Source: Catalinimonas niigatensis
GTDB lineage: Bacteria; Bacteroidota; Bacteroidia; Cytophagales; Cyclobacteriaceae
Assembly: GCF_030506285.1 (NCBI RefSeq)
Contig: NZ_CP119422.1
Location: forward strand, 558,001-622,000
Direction: 5' to 3'
DNA length: 64,000 bases
In this document: positions 34,555 through 44,717 of the stretch, in pieces
Layout: every line of letters begins with the position of its first letter
Numbering within the stretch: position 1 is the first letter of the stretch
Notes under the pieces: generated by a model
The model's database searches: none
What the model was told of the DNA's origin: nothing
What the model saw: the letters and a program-made list of their open reading frames with translations, nothing else
Made by a program: the position numbers and the translations under genes

Positions 34555-36120
34555 ATGAAGATTTCAAAACCCCTTATTACTTATTCGCTCGTCTTGATCA
34601 TCAGCATCCTTTTGTTGTTTCATTTTTTTCTAACCAGCCGCAATACCAATATCATTGATAAGAATACTGAGATCAAGAAGGAAGCCGAAATCATTAAGGT
34701 CAAAACAGGGGACATCATCAGGGCACTTCATTTGATGGATTTGGGCATCAGAGGGTACGCTTTACTGCCTAATCAGGCTAATCTAGGTGCTTATGACTCT
34801 GCCATATACTATTTAGAATCAACTTTTGTTTATCTGGAAGATGCTCTTGCCCCTCAGCAATTTCCTATGGAAGATTTTTATTCCTTTAAAGACTCTGTCT
34901 ATGCATATGTGAATCTCGGCGAATTGATGCTGGAACATTTACAGCAAGGTAACAGAGAACAATTCATGGAGATCTACCAGTATGATTACGGTTACGGCAC
35001 ATGGTTACATTACCTTCAATTTTCCAGTCAGATAGAAGCCTATGAAAATGCAATTTTTGAACGTGCTGACAGCAGGTATAAGAATGCTTTGGCACGAAAT
35101 ACAAATGTTTTTATCGTCATTCTTTTGTTGGTCCTGCCTACCTTGTTTTATACTGCTTACCAAGCTAACCAGTCTTATAAAATTTCTGAACGCCTTAGGG
35201 TATCAGAACAGCAGAAGAACGATATCTTAGGCACTCAAAATATTACGCTGGAAAAACTAGTCAAAGAGCGTACGGAAGAGATTGAAACGCAGAATGAGGA
35301 AATTATAGCGCAAAATGAAGAGCTTTCAGAAGCAAACCTCATTATAGAACAACAGAATAGAGTGATTACTGACAGGAATGAGTATCTGAAAGATGAGGTT
35401 GAGAAACAGACTCAAGGTCTGGTAAGGGCAAATTCAGAACTCATTCAGCGAGTGGCCAAAATGGAGCAATATGCCTTTATCATTTCTCATAATTTAAGGT
35501 CACCGGTAGCACAGATCATGGGACTTTCTTCCATTCTGAAACAAACCAATAACCCTCAGGATATAGATGAAATTCTACCGTATATAGAAAAGGCAAGCAA
35601 AAGGTTAGATACCGTTCTGAAAGAACTTAACCATATCTTAATTATTGAAAACGAACCTAATAGACAAACTTCCACCATTGATCTTCAAATTTGTATTGAA
35701 GATGTAATCTTTACATTAAGAGATGAAATAAAAGCTAGTGGCGCCCAAATTAGCCTGTCACTTGAGGTACAAAAGATTGAATCCGTGCAGCCTTATATTC
35801 ACAGTATTTTCTATAATTTGCTGAGCAATGCCATTAAATACCGTGATCCTACCAGAGATTCAACAATAAACATCAGTTCAGTCCGGAACGATGATAAAAT
35901 ACTTATTAAAGTTTTAGACAATGGGTTAGGTATTGACATGAAAAAATACAGCCACGACATTTTTAATCTGTATCGTAGATTTCATACCCATGTAGAAGGG
36001 CGTGGTATTGGACTTTATCTTACCAAAATACAGGTTGAAATTCTGAGAGGCACCATAGCGGTAGAAAGTAAGCCGGGTGATGGCTCCACTTTTCTGATAA
36101 ATCTCCCAGCAAGAGGATAG
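34555..36120 (+). CDS. membrane sensor histidine kinase
   Basis: A 521-residue kinase. Two membrane helices (about 8-27 and 184-202) bracket a periplasmic sensor with the helical CHASE3-like pattern (ALHLMDLGIRGYALLPNQANL). A long coiled coil follows (EIETQNEEIIAQNEELSEANL, about 220-300), then HisKA with phospho-acceptor H312 (AFIISHNLRSPVAQIMGL) and HATPase_c with N-box LLSNAIKY, G1 DNGLGIDM and G2 GRGIGLYL. No response regulator gene is adjacent, so it may be an orphan. It diverges from the GH2 gene and may sense envelope or sugar cues, which is inference. Confidence 0.88.
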   Translation: MKISKPLITYSLVLIISILLLFHFFLTSRNTNIIDKNTEIKKEAEIIKVKTGDIIRALHLMDLGIRGYALLPNQANLGAYDSAIYYLESTFVYLEDALAPQQFPMEDFYSFKDSVYAYVNLGELMLEHLQQGNREQFMEIYQYDYGYGTWLHYLQFSSQIEAYENAIFERADSRYKNALARNTNVFIVILLLVLPTLFYTAYQANQSYKISERLRVSEQQKNDILGTQNITLEKLVKERTEEIETQNEEIIAQNEELSEANLIIEQQNRVITDRNEYLKDEVEKQTQGLVRANSELIQRVAKMEQYAFIISHNLRSPVAQIMGLSSILKQTNNPQDIDEILPYIEKASKRLDTVLKELNHILIIENEPNRQTSTIDLQICIEDVIFTLRDEIKASGAQISLSLEVQKIESVQPYIHSIFYNLLSNAIKYRDPTRDSTINISSVRNDDKILIKVLDNGLGIDMKKYSHDIFNLYRRFHTHVEGRGIGLYLTKIQVEILRGTIAVESKPGDGSTFLINLPARG

Positions 36121-36220
36121 CGTATTATTGTCAAAGTCTTGCAGTATCTCATTATCTTAATTTCAACACTACAAGACCTTGAATTTTACTGGCTAATACT
36201 ACCTTTTTTAGCTACTGATC

Positions 36221-37411
36221 CTAGTTCTCTTCTTCCGTTATTTCCTTAATGAAGGCTACTTCTTCAGGTATATAAGGCGTACCGTCTTCGCGGAATATGT
36301 CATGAAACCAAACCGGAGGCTCATCATCATAGGCCTGTTGCCAGGAGTCCCAGGGATAGATGGTATTGCTTTTACCTGCTACAAAGCCCCAGTTGATCAT
36401 GCCCACATTATTTTCTTTGGCAAGGGGTAATATGGTTTGGAAAGTGCTGCCAGCAGGTCTGGCCATGTATTCCGTACAGATCATCGGTTTGTTGAACTGT
36501 TTGAGATGCTCTACACGCTGGCTGAAATCTTCTGGTGTATCATAATTATGAAAAGTGATGATGTCGGAGTTGGTAAACAGCCAGCGATTCATCTCAATCA
36601 TATTCTCCGGACTTGACCAGTCTCCATACCAGGGCGCAGAAGTGATAGGTTGGGAAGGATTGGCTTCTCTGGCCCAGCCAAAAGCCGCTTTTACCAGTTC
36701 CACTCCCAGTTCTTTCTTATTGGCCGGTTCTTCTTTCAAATTATTTTTTCCGTAGCTGTTGCCATTATCATTATCAGGTTCATTGACGATATCCCAGGCA
36801 AGGATACGGTCATCATCTTTAAAACTACCCACCAGATCTACAACATAATCTCTGAGTTGTGGCCATTTGCTCTTATCGGTTAAGAAGGCTTTTCCCGGGC
36901 TTTGTACCCAACCGGAATTATGCAAGCCCTGCTTAGGTTCAGGTTGTGTGCCTGCTTCAGGAGAAGGGTCCCAAACTGAATCAAAGATTACCAGCATCGG
37001 GCGAATATCATGCTTCTGACAAATGTCCAGAAATTCACTGATACGGGATTTGAAACCTTCTTTGTCAGTCCAGTAAGGGATATCATGCAGATAAACGCGC
37101 ATGGTATTCATACCCAGATCAGCCGCCCATCCCAGTTCTTTATCAATCAACTCCGGTGACCAGGTCTCTGCCTGCCACATTTCCAATTGATTGATGGCAT
37201 TGGAAGGTACGAAATTAGCTCCTACCAGCCAGGGTTGGTTTTCGTACCATGAATTTGCCTCCTGTTCAGTCCAAACTTCATTGGGTGAAGTTGTTTGTGC
37301 ACTACGCTCAGGGTTTTGCGTTTGATTGTCTGACTGATTACTTTGACATTGCCAAAAGAGAAGCGTACAAAGCAGGCTAATCATAAGGCTGGTATTCTTG
37401 ATGCTGATCAT
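36221..37411 (-). CDS. GH5-like glycoside hydrolase lipoprotein
   Basis: A 396-residue lipoprotein (C22 in LLFWQCQSN). TIM-barrel clan GH-A features: NTMRVYLHDIPYW in strand 3 region, acid/base E211 in AWDIVNEPDN, and nucleophile E314 in MICTEYMARP. FHNYDTP supplies the usual aromatic/His residue before the nucleophile. Likely a beta-mannanase/beta-glucanase-type enzyme attached to the membrane. It follows the GH43 gene by 42 bases, so the two form an operon. Confidence 0.85.
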   Translation of the reverse strand: MISIKNTSLMISLLCTLLFWQCQSNQSDNQTQNPERSAQTTSPNEVWTEQEANSWYENQPWLVGANFVPSNAINQLEMWQAETWSPELIDKELGWAADLGMNTMRVYLHDIPYWTDKEGFKSRISEFLDICQKHDIRPMLVIFDSVWDPSPEAGTQPEPKQGLHNSGWVQSPGKAFLTDKSKWPQLRDYVVDLVGSFKDDDRILAWDIVNEPDNDNGNSYGKNNLKEEPANKKELGVELVKAAFGWAREANPSQPITSAPWYGDWSSPENMIEMNRWLFTNSDIITFHNYDTPEDFSQRVEHLKQFNKPMICTEYMARPAGSTFQTILPLAKENNVGMINWGFVAGKSNTIYPWDSWQQAYDDEPPVWFHDIFREDGTPYIPEEVAFIKEITEEEN

Positions 37412-37453
37412 TTATGTAGAAATTAGGTTTTTCGTTTAGTTGTTAGGTATACT

Positions 37454-38566
37454 TTATTCTTTATTATCTTCCTGCTGAAAAAACGGAGCCTGAGTTTCGC
37501 TTATGCCAGGTTGGCTACCTTCAATAGATGGCCATCCATCTACCCAAATGATTTTGTCCAGCATCAATGATCTGCGGTTAGTTCCATTGTCTAGGCGTGC
37601 TTCATCTTTCTTCATCGCATGGTACAAAAACCATTCAGCACCTTTATCATCGCTGACAATTTCTGCATTATGGCCCGGACCTGCAAAGCCCTGTTCCCCT
37701 TCGTGGCCTTTGATTAATAATTCTCCGAAATCTCCTTCAGTGAATGAATTTCCACCTTTATCTGTATAAGGACCTAACAGAGAAGACGATCGCCCTACCA
37801 GGACTTTGTAAGTACTGTTGGCTCCTTCACAACAACTGCCAGCCGAACCAAAGAGATAATAGTTTCCATCCTTTTTATACACATAAACCGCTTCCAGATG
37901 ATCCGAAGCAATGTATTTTTTCTCACCGATTACTTTCCTTCCATCGTCAGAAAGTTGGATGGCATAAATACCATGAAAACTTCCCCAAAACAAATATTTT
38001 TTTCCATCTTCTTCTATATAAAAAGGATCAATGGAATTTTCCACACCTATCTCTTTAGAAAGGAAAACTTTTCCCTGATCTACAAAAGGCCCCTGGGGTG
38101 AATCAGCAATGGCCACTCCTATTCCCGGATTGGGATCTCCCCAGGTAGAAAAAGAATAGTACATATAATACCGGCCATCTACTTCCGTTACATCCGGCGC
38201 CCAGATTCCCCCTTTATCTTTCCACTTAGGCTTTTGCTGCATCGCATCCCCGACTAACTCCCAACTGACCAGATCTTTAGATTTGATTACAGGAATAAGA
38301 TGATAGCCCCCTTGGCTTCCCCAATTGTCTTCAGTACCGTAGGCATAGAAAAATTCACCTGACTGAACAATAGTAGGGTCGGCCAGTACCGGTTCAAACA
38401 CCGGATTTTGGTACAGCACTTCCTTAAAATTTATCCGGTTATTTTCGTAATCAACACTGACTTCAGTTTCCGTTGTATTACAAGCAAGCAAAACAAAATA
38501 AAGACAAAGTAAGGTACAGGCGCAAAAAATCTTTCTTACCCTCATATCATAGTATTTTAAAAGCAA
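37454..38566 (-). CDS. GH43 family lipoprotein (arabinanase/xylosidase type)
   Basis: A 370-residue lipoprotein (C29 in YFVLLACNTTE). It has the five-bladed propeller motifs of GH43: catalytic base D63 (LADPTIV), transition-state D180 (NSIDPFYI) and the acid in HLEAVYVYKK (about E225). WAPDVTEVDGRYYMYYS is the usual second blade, and GPGHNAEIVSDDKG the fifth. It probably removes arabinose, xylose or galactose residues. First gene of an operon with the GH5-like enzyme. An alternative start at MRVRKIF, 7 codons in, gives a more normal signal peptide. Confidence 0.87.
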   Translation of the reverse strand: MLLKYYDMRVRKIFCACTLLCLYFVLLACNTTETEVSVDYENNRINFKEVLYQNPVFEPVLADPTIVQSGEFFYAYGTEDNWGSQGGYHLIPVIKSKDLVSWELVGDAMQQKPKWKDKGGIWAPDVTEVDGRYYMYYSFSTWGDPNPGIGVAIADSPQGPFVDQGKVFLSKEIGVENSIDPFYIEEDGKKYLFWGSFHGIYAIQLSDDGRKVIGEKKYIASDHLEAVYVYKKDGNYYLFGSAGSCCEGANSTYKVLVGRSSSLLGPYTDKGGNSFTEGDFGELLIKGHEGEQGFAGPGHNAEIVSDDKGAEWFLYHAMKKDEARLDNGTNRRSLMLDKIIWVDGWPSIEGSQPGISETQAPFFQQEDNKE

Positions 38567-38766
38567 AATAGATGATACTTTCTTTAAAGTACCATTGGTT
38601 TTGGCTTTCCCCTACTCATGCTTAGAATTAATTGGTACCTGTGGCAAAAGAAATGAAGCATTTGAAACGATAGGCAATATTCATGATTAAGTATATATTG
38701 TGAAATTAATCTACTTAATGGACACGCTTCGGAGTGAAGCAAGTGAAATAACCTAAAAACCTATCT

Positions 38767-39555
38767 ATGAAGAAGTTTATGAAAAAGAAAATTTACATGA
38801 TGTTCAGCCTTGCTTTAACTTTATGTCTGGTAACAAGTAATACGCTCATTGCCCAAACCGGAGTAGGCGTAAAAGCTCCCAAAGCTGCGGAAGTATATTT
38901 TGATGGAAGCCGCAAAATGCTGGACCAAAAATGGGTGTACTGGGAAGGCCCCCGCCTGGCTGCTGAGCCTCCTATCCAATGGAAGATTGTGAAAGATCCG
39001 GTGGATAAAGGTACTGTGTTAAATAGCAATGACCCTGCCGGTGCCGGAGGTAAGTATGGTGCTGCTGATATTGTGACCAAAGATAAATTCCGTGATTTCA
39101 GACTTCATGTAGAATTTTTTATTGAAAAAGAAGGTGGCAACAGCGGCGTTTACCTGCAGAACCGTTATGAAATCCAGGTTTTGGATGGTGATACTACCTC
39201 TCATGGTATGGCAGCAGTTATCAACGAGACTCCTTCGCCCTATCATGCTTACAATGGCATTGGAAAATGGAATGCCTATGATATTGTATTCAGAGCAGCC
39301 AGATTTGAGAATGGAAAGCGCACTGAAAAAGCCATGCTTACGATGTATTTTAATGGAGAAAAAGTGCATGAAAACCAAATGATCAACCAGGTGTGGGGAG
39401 GGCCAAACTCTGGCATAGACGGTGGCAATGATGAAGGAAGAGGTATTACTGACACTCCCGGAGGGCTCAAACTACAAGCTGAAGGCCATGATGTGCTGTA
39501 TCGTAATATCTGGATTGAAGAACTGAATCTGGAAGAAGCGGATACTGATTTTTAA
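38767..39555 (+). CDS. exported DUF1080 protein (3-keto-disaccharide hydrolase-like)
   Basis: A 262-residue protein with signal peptide (YMMFSLALTLCLVTSNTLIAQ). The DUF1080 (concanavalin-like) fold shows in IVTKDKFRDFRLHVEFFIEKEGGNSGVYLQNRYEIQVLD, and GGLKLQAEGHDVLYRNIWIEEL at the C-terminus. Some DUF1080 proteins are now known to hydrolyse 3-keto-glycosides; others are of unknown role. Single gene, divergent from GH43. A second DUF1080 lies at 47204. Confidence 0.85.
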   Translation: MKKFMKKKIYMMFSLALTLCLVTSNTLIAQTGVGVKAPKAAEVYFDGSRKMLDQKWVYWEGPRLAAEPPIQWKIVKDPVDKGTVLNSNDPAGAGGKYGAADIVTKDKFRDFRLHVEFFIEKEGGNSGVYLQNRYEIQVLDGDTTSHGMAAVINETPSPYHAYNGIGKWNAYDIVFRAARFENGKRTEKAMLTMYFNGEKVHENQMINQVWGGPNSGIDGGNDEGRGITDTPGGLKLQAEGHDVLYRNIWIEELNLEEADTDF

Positions 39556-39720
39556 ACCTTTCATTTTACATATTTTTATATTCTGTTTTGGTACTTCATT
39601 AATTTTGTTAATTATAGGAAAAATCTATATTCTAGATGAATTTGAAAACAATAGCAAGTTTTTTATGGTTAATAAGATGTAATAAGTAATTATTTTTTTT
39701 AACTAAATACTAACTTTACT

Positions 39721-40347
39721 ATGAAGTTTTTAAATATTTGCCTTGCCTTTATATTTTTTACTACAGCCTCATTCGGACAAGATCGTGCAGTGTATGACCA
39801 CGTTTTAGAAGATGCGGCCTTAGATGAATACCAAACATATGCCATCGGGGATCTTTTCACCGGATCTGAAAACCAGGAGTGGGTAAAATATAGCTCATTG
39901 TTAAATGGTATGATTGAAAACTCGGTTATATATGAGCTGGATACTTACGATTTTGATATGAAAGGTGATGAGGCTGAATTGTTGATCAATTTTATGGTAT
40001 TTGACGAAGCCTATAATGATAAAATAGGATATATGCCTGGCTTTCGTGTAGAAGATACTTTCGGTAATGATGAAAATATTCTTAACAAATTAGAAGATGG
40101 TAGTTTAGTCATCAGCATGGTAGATGTCACTGAAGGTGCTACAATATGGACTGGTTTTGTCCCTAACGCAGTAGATAAAGATGCGAGCTTAAGAGAACAG
40201 CAAAAAGATATTCGTCAATCTGTATCTGCCGCTATGGAAACATTTATGGCAAAAGCCAATTTTAATGATTCACCTTCAAATCGTTTTGATATGGTTACTG
40301 ATCCTGTTGACGACGTGGCTCCAGAAGATGATGATAGTAATCGCTAA
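39721..40347 (+). CDS. exported DUF4136-like protein
   Basis: A 208-residue protein with signal peptide (ICLAFIFFTTASFG). Middle part fits a DUF4136-like pattern: AELLINFMVFDEAYNDK, then DGSLVISMVDVTEGATIWTGFVPNAVDKDASLREQ and IRQSVSAAMETFMAK, the typical ending of that domain in Bacteroidota. The C-terminus is acidic and disordered (DPVDDVAPEDDDSNR). Probably periplasmic. Closed by a terminator at 40375-40402. No functional role is known. Confidence 0.65.
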   Translation: MKFLNICLAFIFFTTASFGQDRAVYDHVLEDAALDEYQTYAIGDLFTGSENQEWVKYSSLLNGMIENSVIYELDTYDFDMKGDEAELLINFMVFDEAYNDKIGYMPGFRVEDTFGNDENILNKLEDGSLVISMVDVTEGATIWTGFVPNAVDKDASLREQQKDIRQSVSAAMETFMAKANFNDSPSNRFDMVTDPVDDVAPEDDDSNR

Positions 40348-40374
40348 TCAAATTTGTAAGTAGTAATAGAGATT

Positions 40375-40402
40375 AAACCGGGACAATAAGTTCCGGTTTT
40401 TT
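40375..40402 (+). terminator. intrinsic terminator
   Basis: AAACCGGGAC and GTTCCGGTTT form a 10-bp stem with one G-T wobble and a 5-base loop, ending in eight T. It ends the DUF4136-like transcript and abuts the stop codon of the convergent cytochrome gene. Confidence 0.85.
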
Positions 40403-42757
40403 TTATGGAATAAATTCCTGCTCTGTAAATGGTTCTTCTCTGCTCACCGTACTTTCCCTCAGTTCCTTCACTTTACCTGATGAGATTGGTTTCGCTTCAT
40501 TGCTCCAGGCATTTCGCACATAAGTCAATACCGCTGCCAGCTTCTCATCGGTGAATTCAGGATTAAACTTCAGTCCAGGCATGATAGGCTGAACTTCAGG
40601 TTCCTGGTATACTTTTCCCTTCACCGTAACCGGTCCTTGCAAACCGTGTAAAGCCACCAGAATCAGGCGCTTTTCAGATCCAGTAACCCATTCAGAACCA
40701 TCCAATGGTGGAGCGATAGGGACTACTCCTTTTCCGTTTTCCTGATGACAACCTGAGCAAGTGTGTTCATAAAGCGATTTTCCTAACACAAACTGTTCTT
40801 TCTCAGCTTTGCTAAAGTCCTTTTCCCGCATCTGATCACTTAGTTCGGCATTGGCAATAGCCTCGCTCAGCGTATTTAAGATCTCTTTTTCATCAGTATA
40901 TTCTTCTGCAATCATAGCCTGTAGTTTTTTCTCTTTATTAAACACACTGCTTAATACCGCTTCTCTGATCAGAGGGTCATCACCATAGGTTAATGCAATG
41001 TCTTTTAATAGAGGCATAACCCTGGATGAATCAGATTGCATGAAAGCTCCTAAACTTAGTGCTAATTGAAGCTGTACCTGCAAGCTATCATGAGAAGCTA
41101 AATCCTCATACATATCCAGTGTCTGTTGTCCGAAGGCGTGTCCGGCATTTCTCTCTCCAATCCGGATGGCAGCAGTCATTACTTTCAGATCGCTGGACTG
41201 TAGACCTGACTGAATAATTTCCGGTTCTGTATGATTTAAACCTTCCAACGTCCATAAGGCATGCATTTTGGCAATTGGGCTACCTTCTTTTAAAATTTCT
41301 TTGAGTTGGGGAACAATTTCCTCCTGATTTCTTTCCACCAGCAGCTTTTGTGCTTCATCACGCCACCATCCGTTAGGATGAGAGAGATAAGTGATCAGTT
41401 TTTCATTGTTGGCTTTTTCCATATCAGGCTCAGTAGTACCGTCAAATGCATCCATCAATTGTTCAAGCCAGCTTTTTTCGTAAACAATTCTATAAATCCT
41501 TCCCAGGCCAATGGGTTTTTCCAATCCTCTGGACATGATCTGCTCTTTCAGATAATCCGTCACATAGGTTTTATGCTGAATGATACCTCTGTACATGTCT
41601 ACCAGATAAAGGTTTCCATCGGGTCCGTTGTACATGCTCACCGGCCGAAAGCGCTCATCAGTGGAAGCCAGAAACTCTTTGCCATCATATGCCTGTTTTG
41701 CACTGATATAAGGCCCATCCTCAAACAAAATATTTCTTTTGACAAGGTTGCCTGAAGGTTCAGGGACAAAAGCATTCCCCTGATAGCTTTCCGGAAACTG
41801 ATCTCCTCTATAGATCACGGGGCCGCTGGCAGCGGTAAAGCGAAGAAGTTTTCCGTTTTCATCCAGCATTTCTTCTTTATAGCCCCGGTTGATCCCCCGG
41901 TTAGGGCGAATTGGATACACGTTCTGATTGTCAGCGATCTTTACATTGATACTGTTTTCAGGATTAAGATGAGGGTTCCTGTTCATCATATTGGGAGGCA
42001 CCAGATCGCCTCTCAACTGGTTGGAGTTGGTATTAAAGTAAAGTCTTCCATAGTTATCCTGCGTAATACCCCACTGCCCCCGGAATTCTGTTGCCTGTTT
42101 TGTCCACAGCTTAGATGTTATATCATACCGATAACGTGCCCTGGACTTTGCATTGTAATACCAGTTATCCATCGCCCTCATCATTCCATTAGGCTGATGC
42201 TCTACATTTCCGCCTACCGCATACACAGAATCTATCAGTATTTTCTTCCCGGGCTTATCATTCTTATTTTCTACGTACCATAAATTAGGAGGCTCAGCGT
42301 AGAGAATTCCTCCATTTACCATTGTAATGACCCTGGGGAGCACCAGATTATCCAGAAAAACTTTAGACTGATCCATCACACCATCCCCATTTTCATCTTC
42401 CAGAATCACAATCCTTCCGTTGGGTACATCTTCGCCATTTCCTTCAATGTCGGGCATATAACCTTGCATTTCAGCGACCCATATGCGCCCCCGGCTATCA
42501 AAAGTCATAGCGACTGGATCTTTAATCAGTGGCTCACTAGCTACCAGTTCTATGCGAAAGCCTTCTTCCAACTGAAAGGTAAGCAGAGCTTCCTCAGCAC
42601 TCAGTACCGGAGCTGAAGTAAACAACACAGAATCTGGTACCGCCCGAACTATCTCATCACTGAACAGTGACATACGTCCGGAACCGATAAATGAAAAGAA
42701 AAGGATGGAAAAGCTGACAATGGAGAGTATAACGGTGACTATTGTTCTTCTATTCAT
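40403..42757 (-). CDS. PVC-type dehydrogenase with HEAT repeats and cytochrome c
   Basis: A 784-residue exported protein. After the membrane anchor (VTVILSIVSFSILFFSFIG) comes a sorbosone/glucose-dehydrogenase-like beta-propeller (about 70-430: VASEPLIKDPVAMTFDSRGRIWVAEMQGY, NGMMRAMDNWYYNAKS, PDGNLYLVDMYRGIIQHK). A HEAT-like helical region follows (about 450-640), then a cytochrome c domain with C667-S-G-C670-H671 and the distal Met probably in PIMPGLKF. Such proteins oxidise sugars and pass electrons to the heme. The neighbouring glycoside hydrolases and DUF1080 suggest sugar oxidation. The actual substrate is unknown. Confidence 0.88.
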   Translation of the reverse strand: MNRRTIVTVILSIVSFSILFFSFIGSGRMSLFSDEIVRAVPDSVLFTSAPVLSAEEALLTFQLEEGFRIELVASEPLIKDPVAMTFDSRGRIWVAEMQGYMPDIEGNGEDVPNGRIVILEDENGDGVMDQSKVFLDNLVLPRVITMVNGGILYAEPPNLWYVENKNDKPGKKILIDSVYAVGGNVEHQPNGMMRAMDNWYYNAKSRARYRYDITSKLWTKQATEFRGQWGITQDNYGRLYFNTNSNQLRGDLVPPNMMNRNPHLNPENSINVKIADNQNVYPIRPNRGINRGYKEEMLDENGKLLRFTAASGPVIYRGDQFPESYQGNAFVPEPSGNLVKRNILFEDGPYISAKQAYDGKEFLASTDERFRPVSMYNGPDGNLYLVDMYRGIIQHKTYVTDYLKEQIMSRGLEKPIGLGRIYRIVYEKSWLEQLMDAFDGTTEPDMEKANNEKLITYLSHPNGWWRDEAQKLLVERNQEEIVPQLKEILKEGSPIAKMHALWTLEGLNHTEPEIIQSGLQSSDLKVMTAAIRIGERNAGHAFGQQTLDMYEDLASHDSLQVQLQLALSLGAFMQSDSSRVMPLLKDIALTYGDDPLIREAVLSSVFNKEKKLQAMIAEEYTDEKEILNTLSEAIANAELSDQMREKDFSKAEKEQFVLGKSLYEHTCSGCHQENGKGVVPIAPPLDGSEWVTGSEKRLILVALHGLQGPVTVKGKVYQEPEVQPIMPGLKFNPEFTDEKLAAVLTYVRNAWSNEAKPISSGKVKELRESTVSREEPFTEQEFIP

Positions 42758-43095
42758 GCGAAAATGATGCGATTCTTTATTTTAAACCTGTATTCAAACA
42801 AAAGTGCCCTTGGAACACATCTGCAAACTTCTAATATAATAAATGTTGATGGCTAATACCCAGGGATGCTTGATGTATTACTGGAAAAGACATGATTTTT
42901 TAACAAAACCACCAAATCCCTGCACTACATATTTCAAATTTAACTCCAAGTGAAAAGCTTACCATTCTACTCTTTTGTTCCATCTTTTACAAAAGAAATA
43001 AGCTACTCACTCAGGTGTAATATCGCTTTTATTCAGTAAAACTTAATTTTTTACTACTTTGGTAAAATAAGCTCTACTGAATAAATTTACTTGTC
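42758..43095. other. divergent promoter region
   Basis: These 338 AT-rich bases separate the divergent cytochrome and TIM-barrel genes. TACTACTTTGG at about 43054-43064 is close to the -7 consensus of the plus-strand gene. No gene or strong palindrome. Confidence 0.4.
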
Positions 43096-44580
43096 ATGAA
43101 AATACGCTGTATGAAGATGCTCAGCATGAAGATGCGTGGTCTGTGGATTATTCTTCTGATGATCTTCTCTTTTGCTCTTAAAGCACAGGATAATAATACT
43201 TTTCAGCTTCATCCCGATAACCCGCACTACTTTCTTTATCAAGGCAAACCTACGATTGTAGTGGGTTCTGGTGAGCATTATGGTGCAGTAATCAATCTGG
43301 ATTTTGATTACAAAACCTATCTGCAAACGCTGGGAAAAGACCAGCTCAACAACACCCGTCTATTTACCGGCGCTTATGTTGAAAAACTGGGTGATTTCGG
43401 TATCCAAAAAAACACCCTGGCAGCCGCTGATGGCAGAGTAATTTTACCCTGGAAACGTGCTGCTGAATCAGGTTATACCTTGGGAGGCAATAAGTTTGAT
43501 CTCAACCAATGGGACGAAGCTTATTTTGAAAGACTGAAGAACTTTATGCAACTGTCTGCTGAAAATGATGTAATTGTAGAAGTAACACTATTCTCCGCAC
43601 ATTATGCCAATGGTTGGAATTATAGCGCTTTAAATCCAAAAAACAATATCAACCAGACTTCTGAAATTCCTTCTGCGAAGGTCAACACGCTGGACAATGG
43701 CAACATTCTGGAGCATCAGGAGCGCTATGTGCGCAAAATTGTCAGTGAGCTGAATGATTTTGATAACCTGTATTTTGAAATCCAAAACGAACCCTGGGCA
43801 GAAGCACCTGATCTGGTTTTTACCAGAAATGAGTTTGGACCGGAAGAGGACTGGCGTTCACAAACTCAGGTGGTTTCCCAAAAGTCCAATGCCTGGCAAA
43901 GAACGGTAGCAGAATGGATTAAGGATGAAGAGAGTAACTTGCCTAAAAAGCATCTGATTTCGCAGAACATCAGCAATTTTGATTACCCTATCACTGATCC
44001 TGATCCCAATATTTCCATTTTTACTTTTCATTACGCTTTTCCTAAAGCAGTATATCAGAATTATTACCTGGATCGTGCCATCGGGCTCAACGAAACCGGA
44101 TTTGCCGGACAGGCAGATTCTACCTATCGCAGACAAGCGTGGCGTTTTTTGATGGCCGGCGGATCACTCTTTAGCCATCTGGACTATTCCTTTTCGGTAG
44201 GTTCAGAAGATGGCAGTGATACGGCGTATGAAGCTCCCGGAGGTGGTAGTCCTGCTTTCAGGGACCAGATGAGTATCCTGAAAACTTTTTTTGAAGATCT
44301 GGATTTCATAGCCTTAAAACCTGATTTTCAGACGGTATTAGGTTCTCCTGGAGCTTATAATTTAACTTTAAGTGATGGCGAATCCCTGTGGATCATTTAT
44401 GTGGAGCCTGTGGCTATAAAATCTCAATCGTTTATCCTTGATTTACCAGAAGGTGAATATCAGGCAGAATGGAAAGATGTAGAAAGTGGCAAATCACTGG
44501 GAATGATGACTGTGGAAGACAATCATTTAAAAGTACCTGAAGCTAACGGTGATAAAGTAGTGGTGATCCGATCCAGGTAA
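43096..44580 (+). CDS. exported TIM-barrel glycoside hydrolase-like protein
   Basis: A 494-residue exported protein; the hydrophobic segment LWIILLMIFSFALKA starts about 15 residues in, so the ATG at 43120 or 43132 may be the real start. It has clan GH-A features: FKIEIQNEPW-type motif (YFEIQNEPWAEAPD, acid/base Glu) near residue 230 and GLNETGFAG (nucleophile Glu) near 335, with a C-terminal beta domain (LILDLPEGEYQAEWKDVESGK-like). It resembles the DUF4038/GH5-like putative hydrolases of Bacteroidota. Substrate unknown. A PhyH gene follows. Confidence 0.8.
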   Translation: MKIRCMKMLSMKMRGLWIILLMIFSFALKAQDNNTFQLHPDNPHYFLYQGKPTIVVGSGEHYGAVINLDFDYKTYLQTLGKDQLNNTRLFTGAYVEKLGDFGIQKNTLAAADGRVILPWKRAAESGYTLGGNKFDLNQWDEAYFERLKNFMQLSAENDVIVEVTLFSAHYANGWNYSALNPKNNINQTSEIPSAKVNTLDNGNILEHQERYVRKIVSELNDFDNLYFEIQNEPWAEAPDLVFTRNEFGPEEDWRSQTQVVSQKSNAWQRTVAEWIKDEESNLPKKHLISQNISNFDYPITDPDPNISIFTFHYAFPKAVYQNYYLDRAIGLNETGFAGQADSTYRRQAWRFLMAGGSLFSHLDYSFSVGSEDGSDTAYEAPGGGSPAFRDQMSILKTFFEDLDFIALKPDFQTVLGSPGAYNLTLSDGESLWIIYVEPVAIKSQSFILDLPEGEYQAEWKDVESGKSLGMMTVEDNHLKVPEANGDKVVVIRSR

Positions 44581-44683
44581 TGCACTTTGCCAAAAAGTAA
44601 AATGAACTCAATCATCATAAGCATAGCCCATACAATTGTTATATCTATGGTCATGCTTCTATATTCCATTAAACTTTGATGCT

Positions 44684-44691
44684 TATCTTTG
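44684..44691 (+). promoter_or_regulatory. Bacteroidota -7 box for the PhyH gene
   Basis: TATCTTTG matches TAnnTTTG exactly and lies 26 bases before the ATG at 44718. It falls downstream of an in-frame ATG at 44676, which argues that 44718 is the true start. Confidence 0.55.
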
Positions 44692-44717
44692 TAAAAGATG
44701 TATCTAACACACAACCT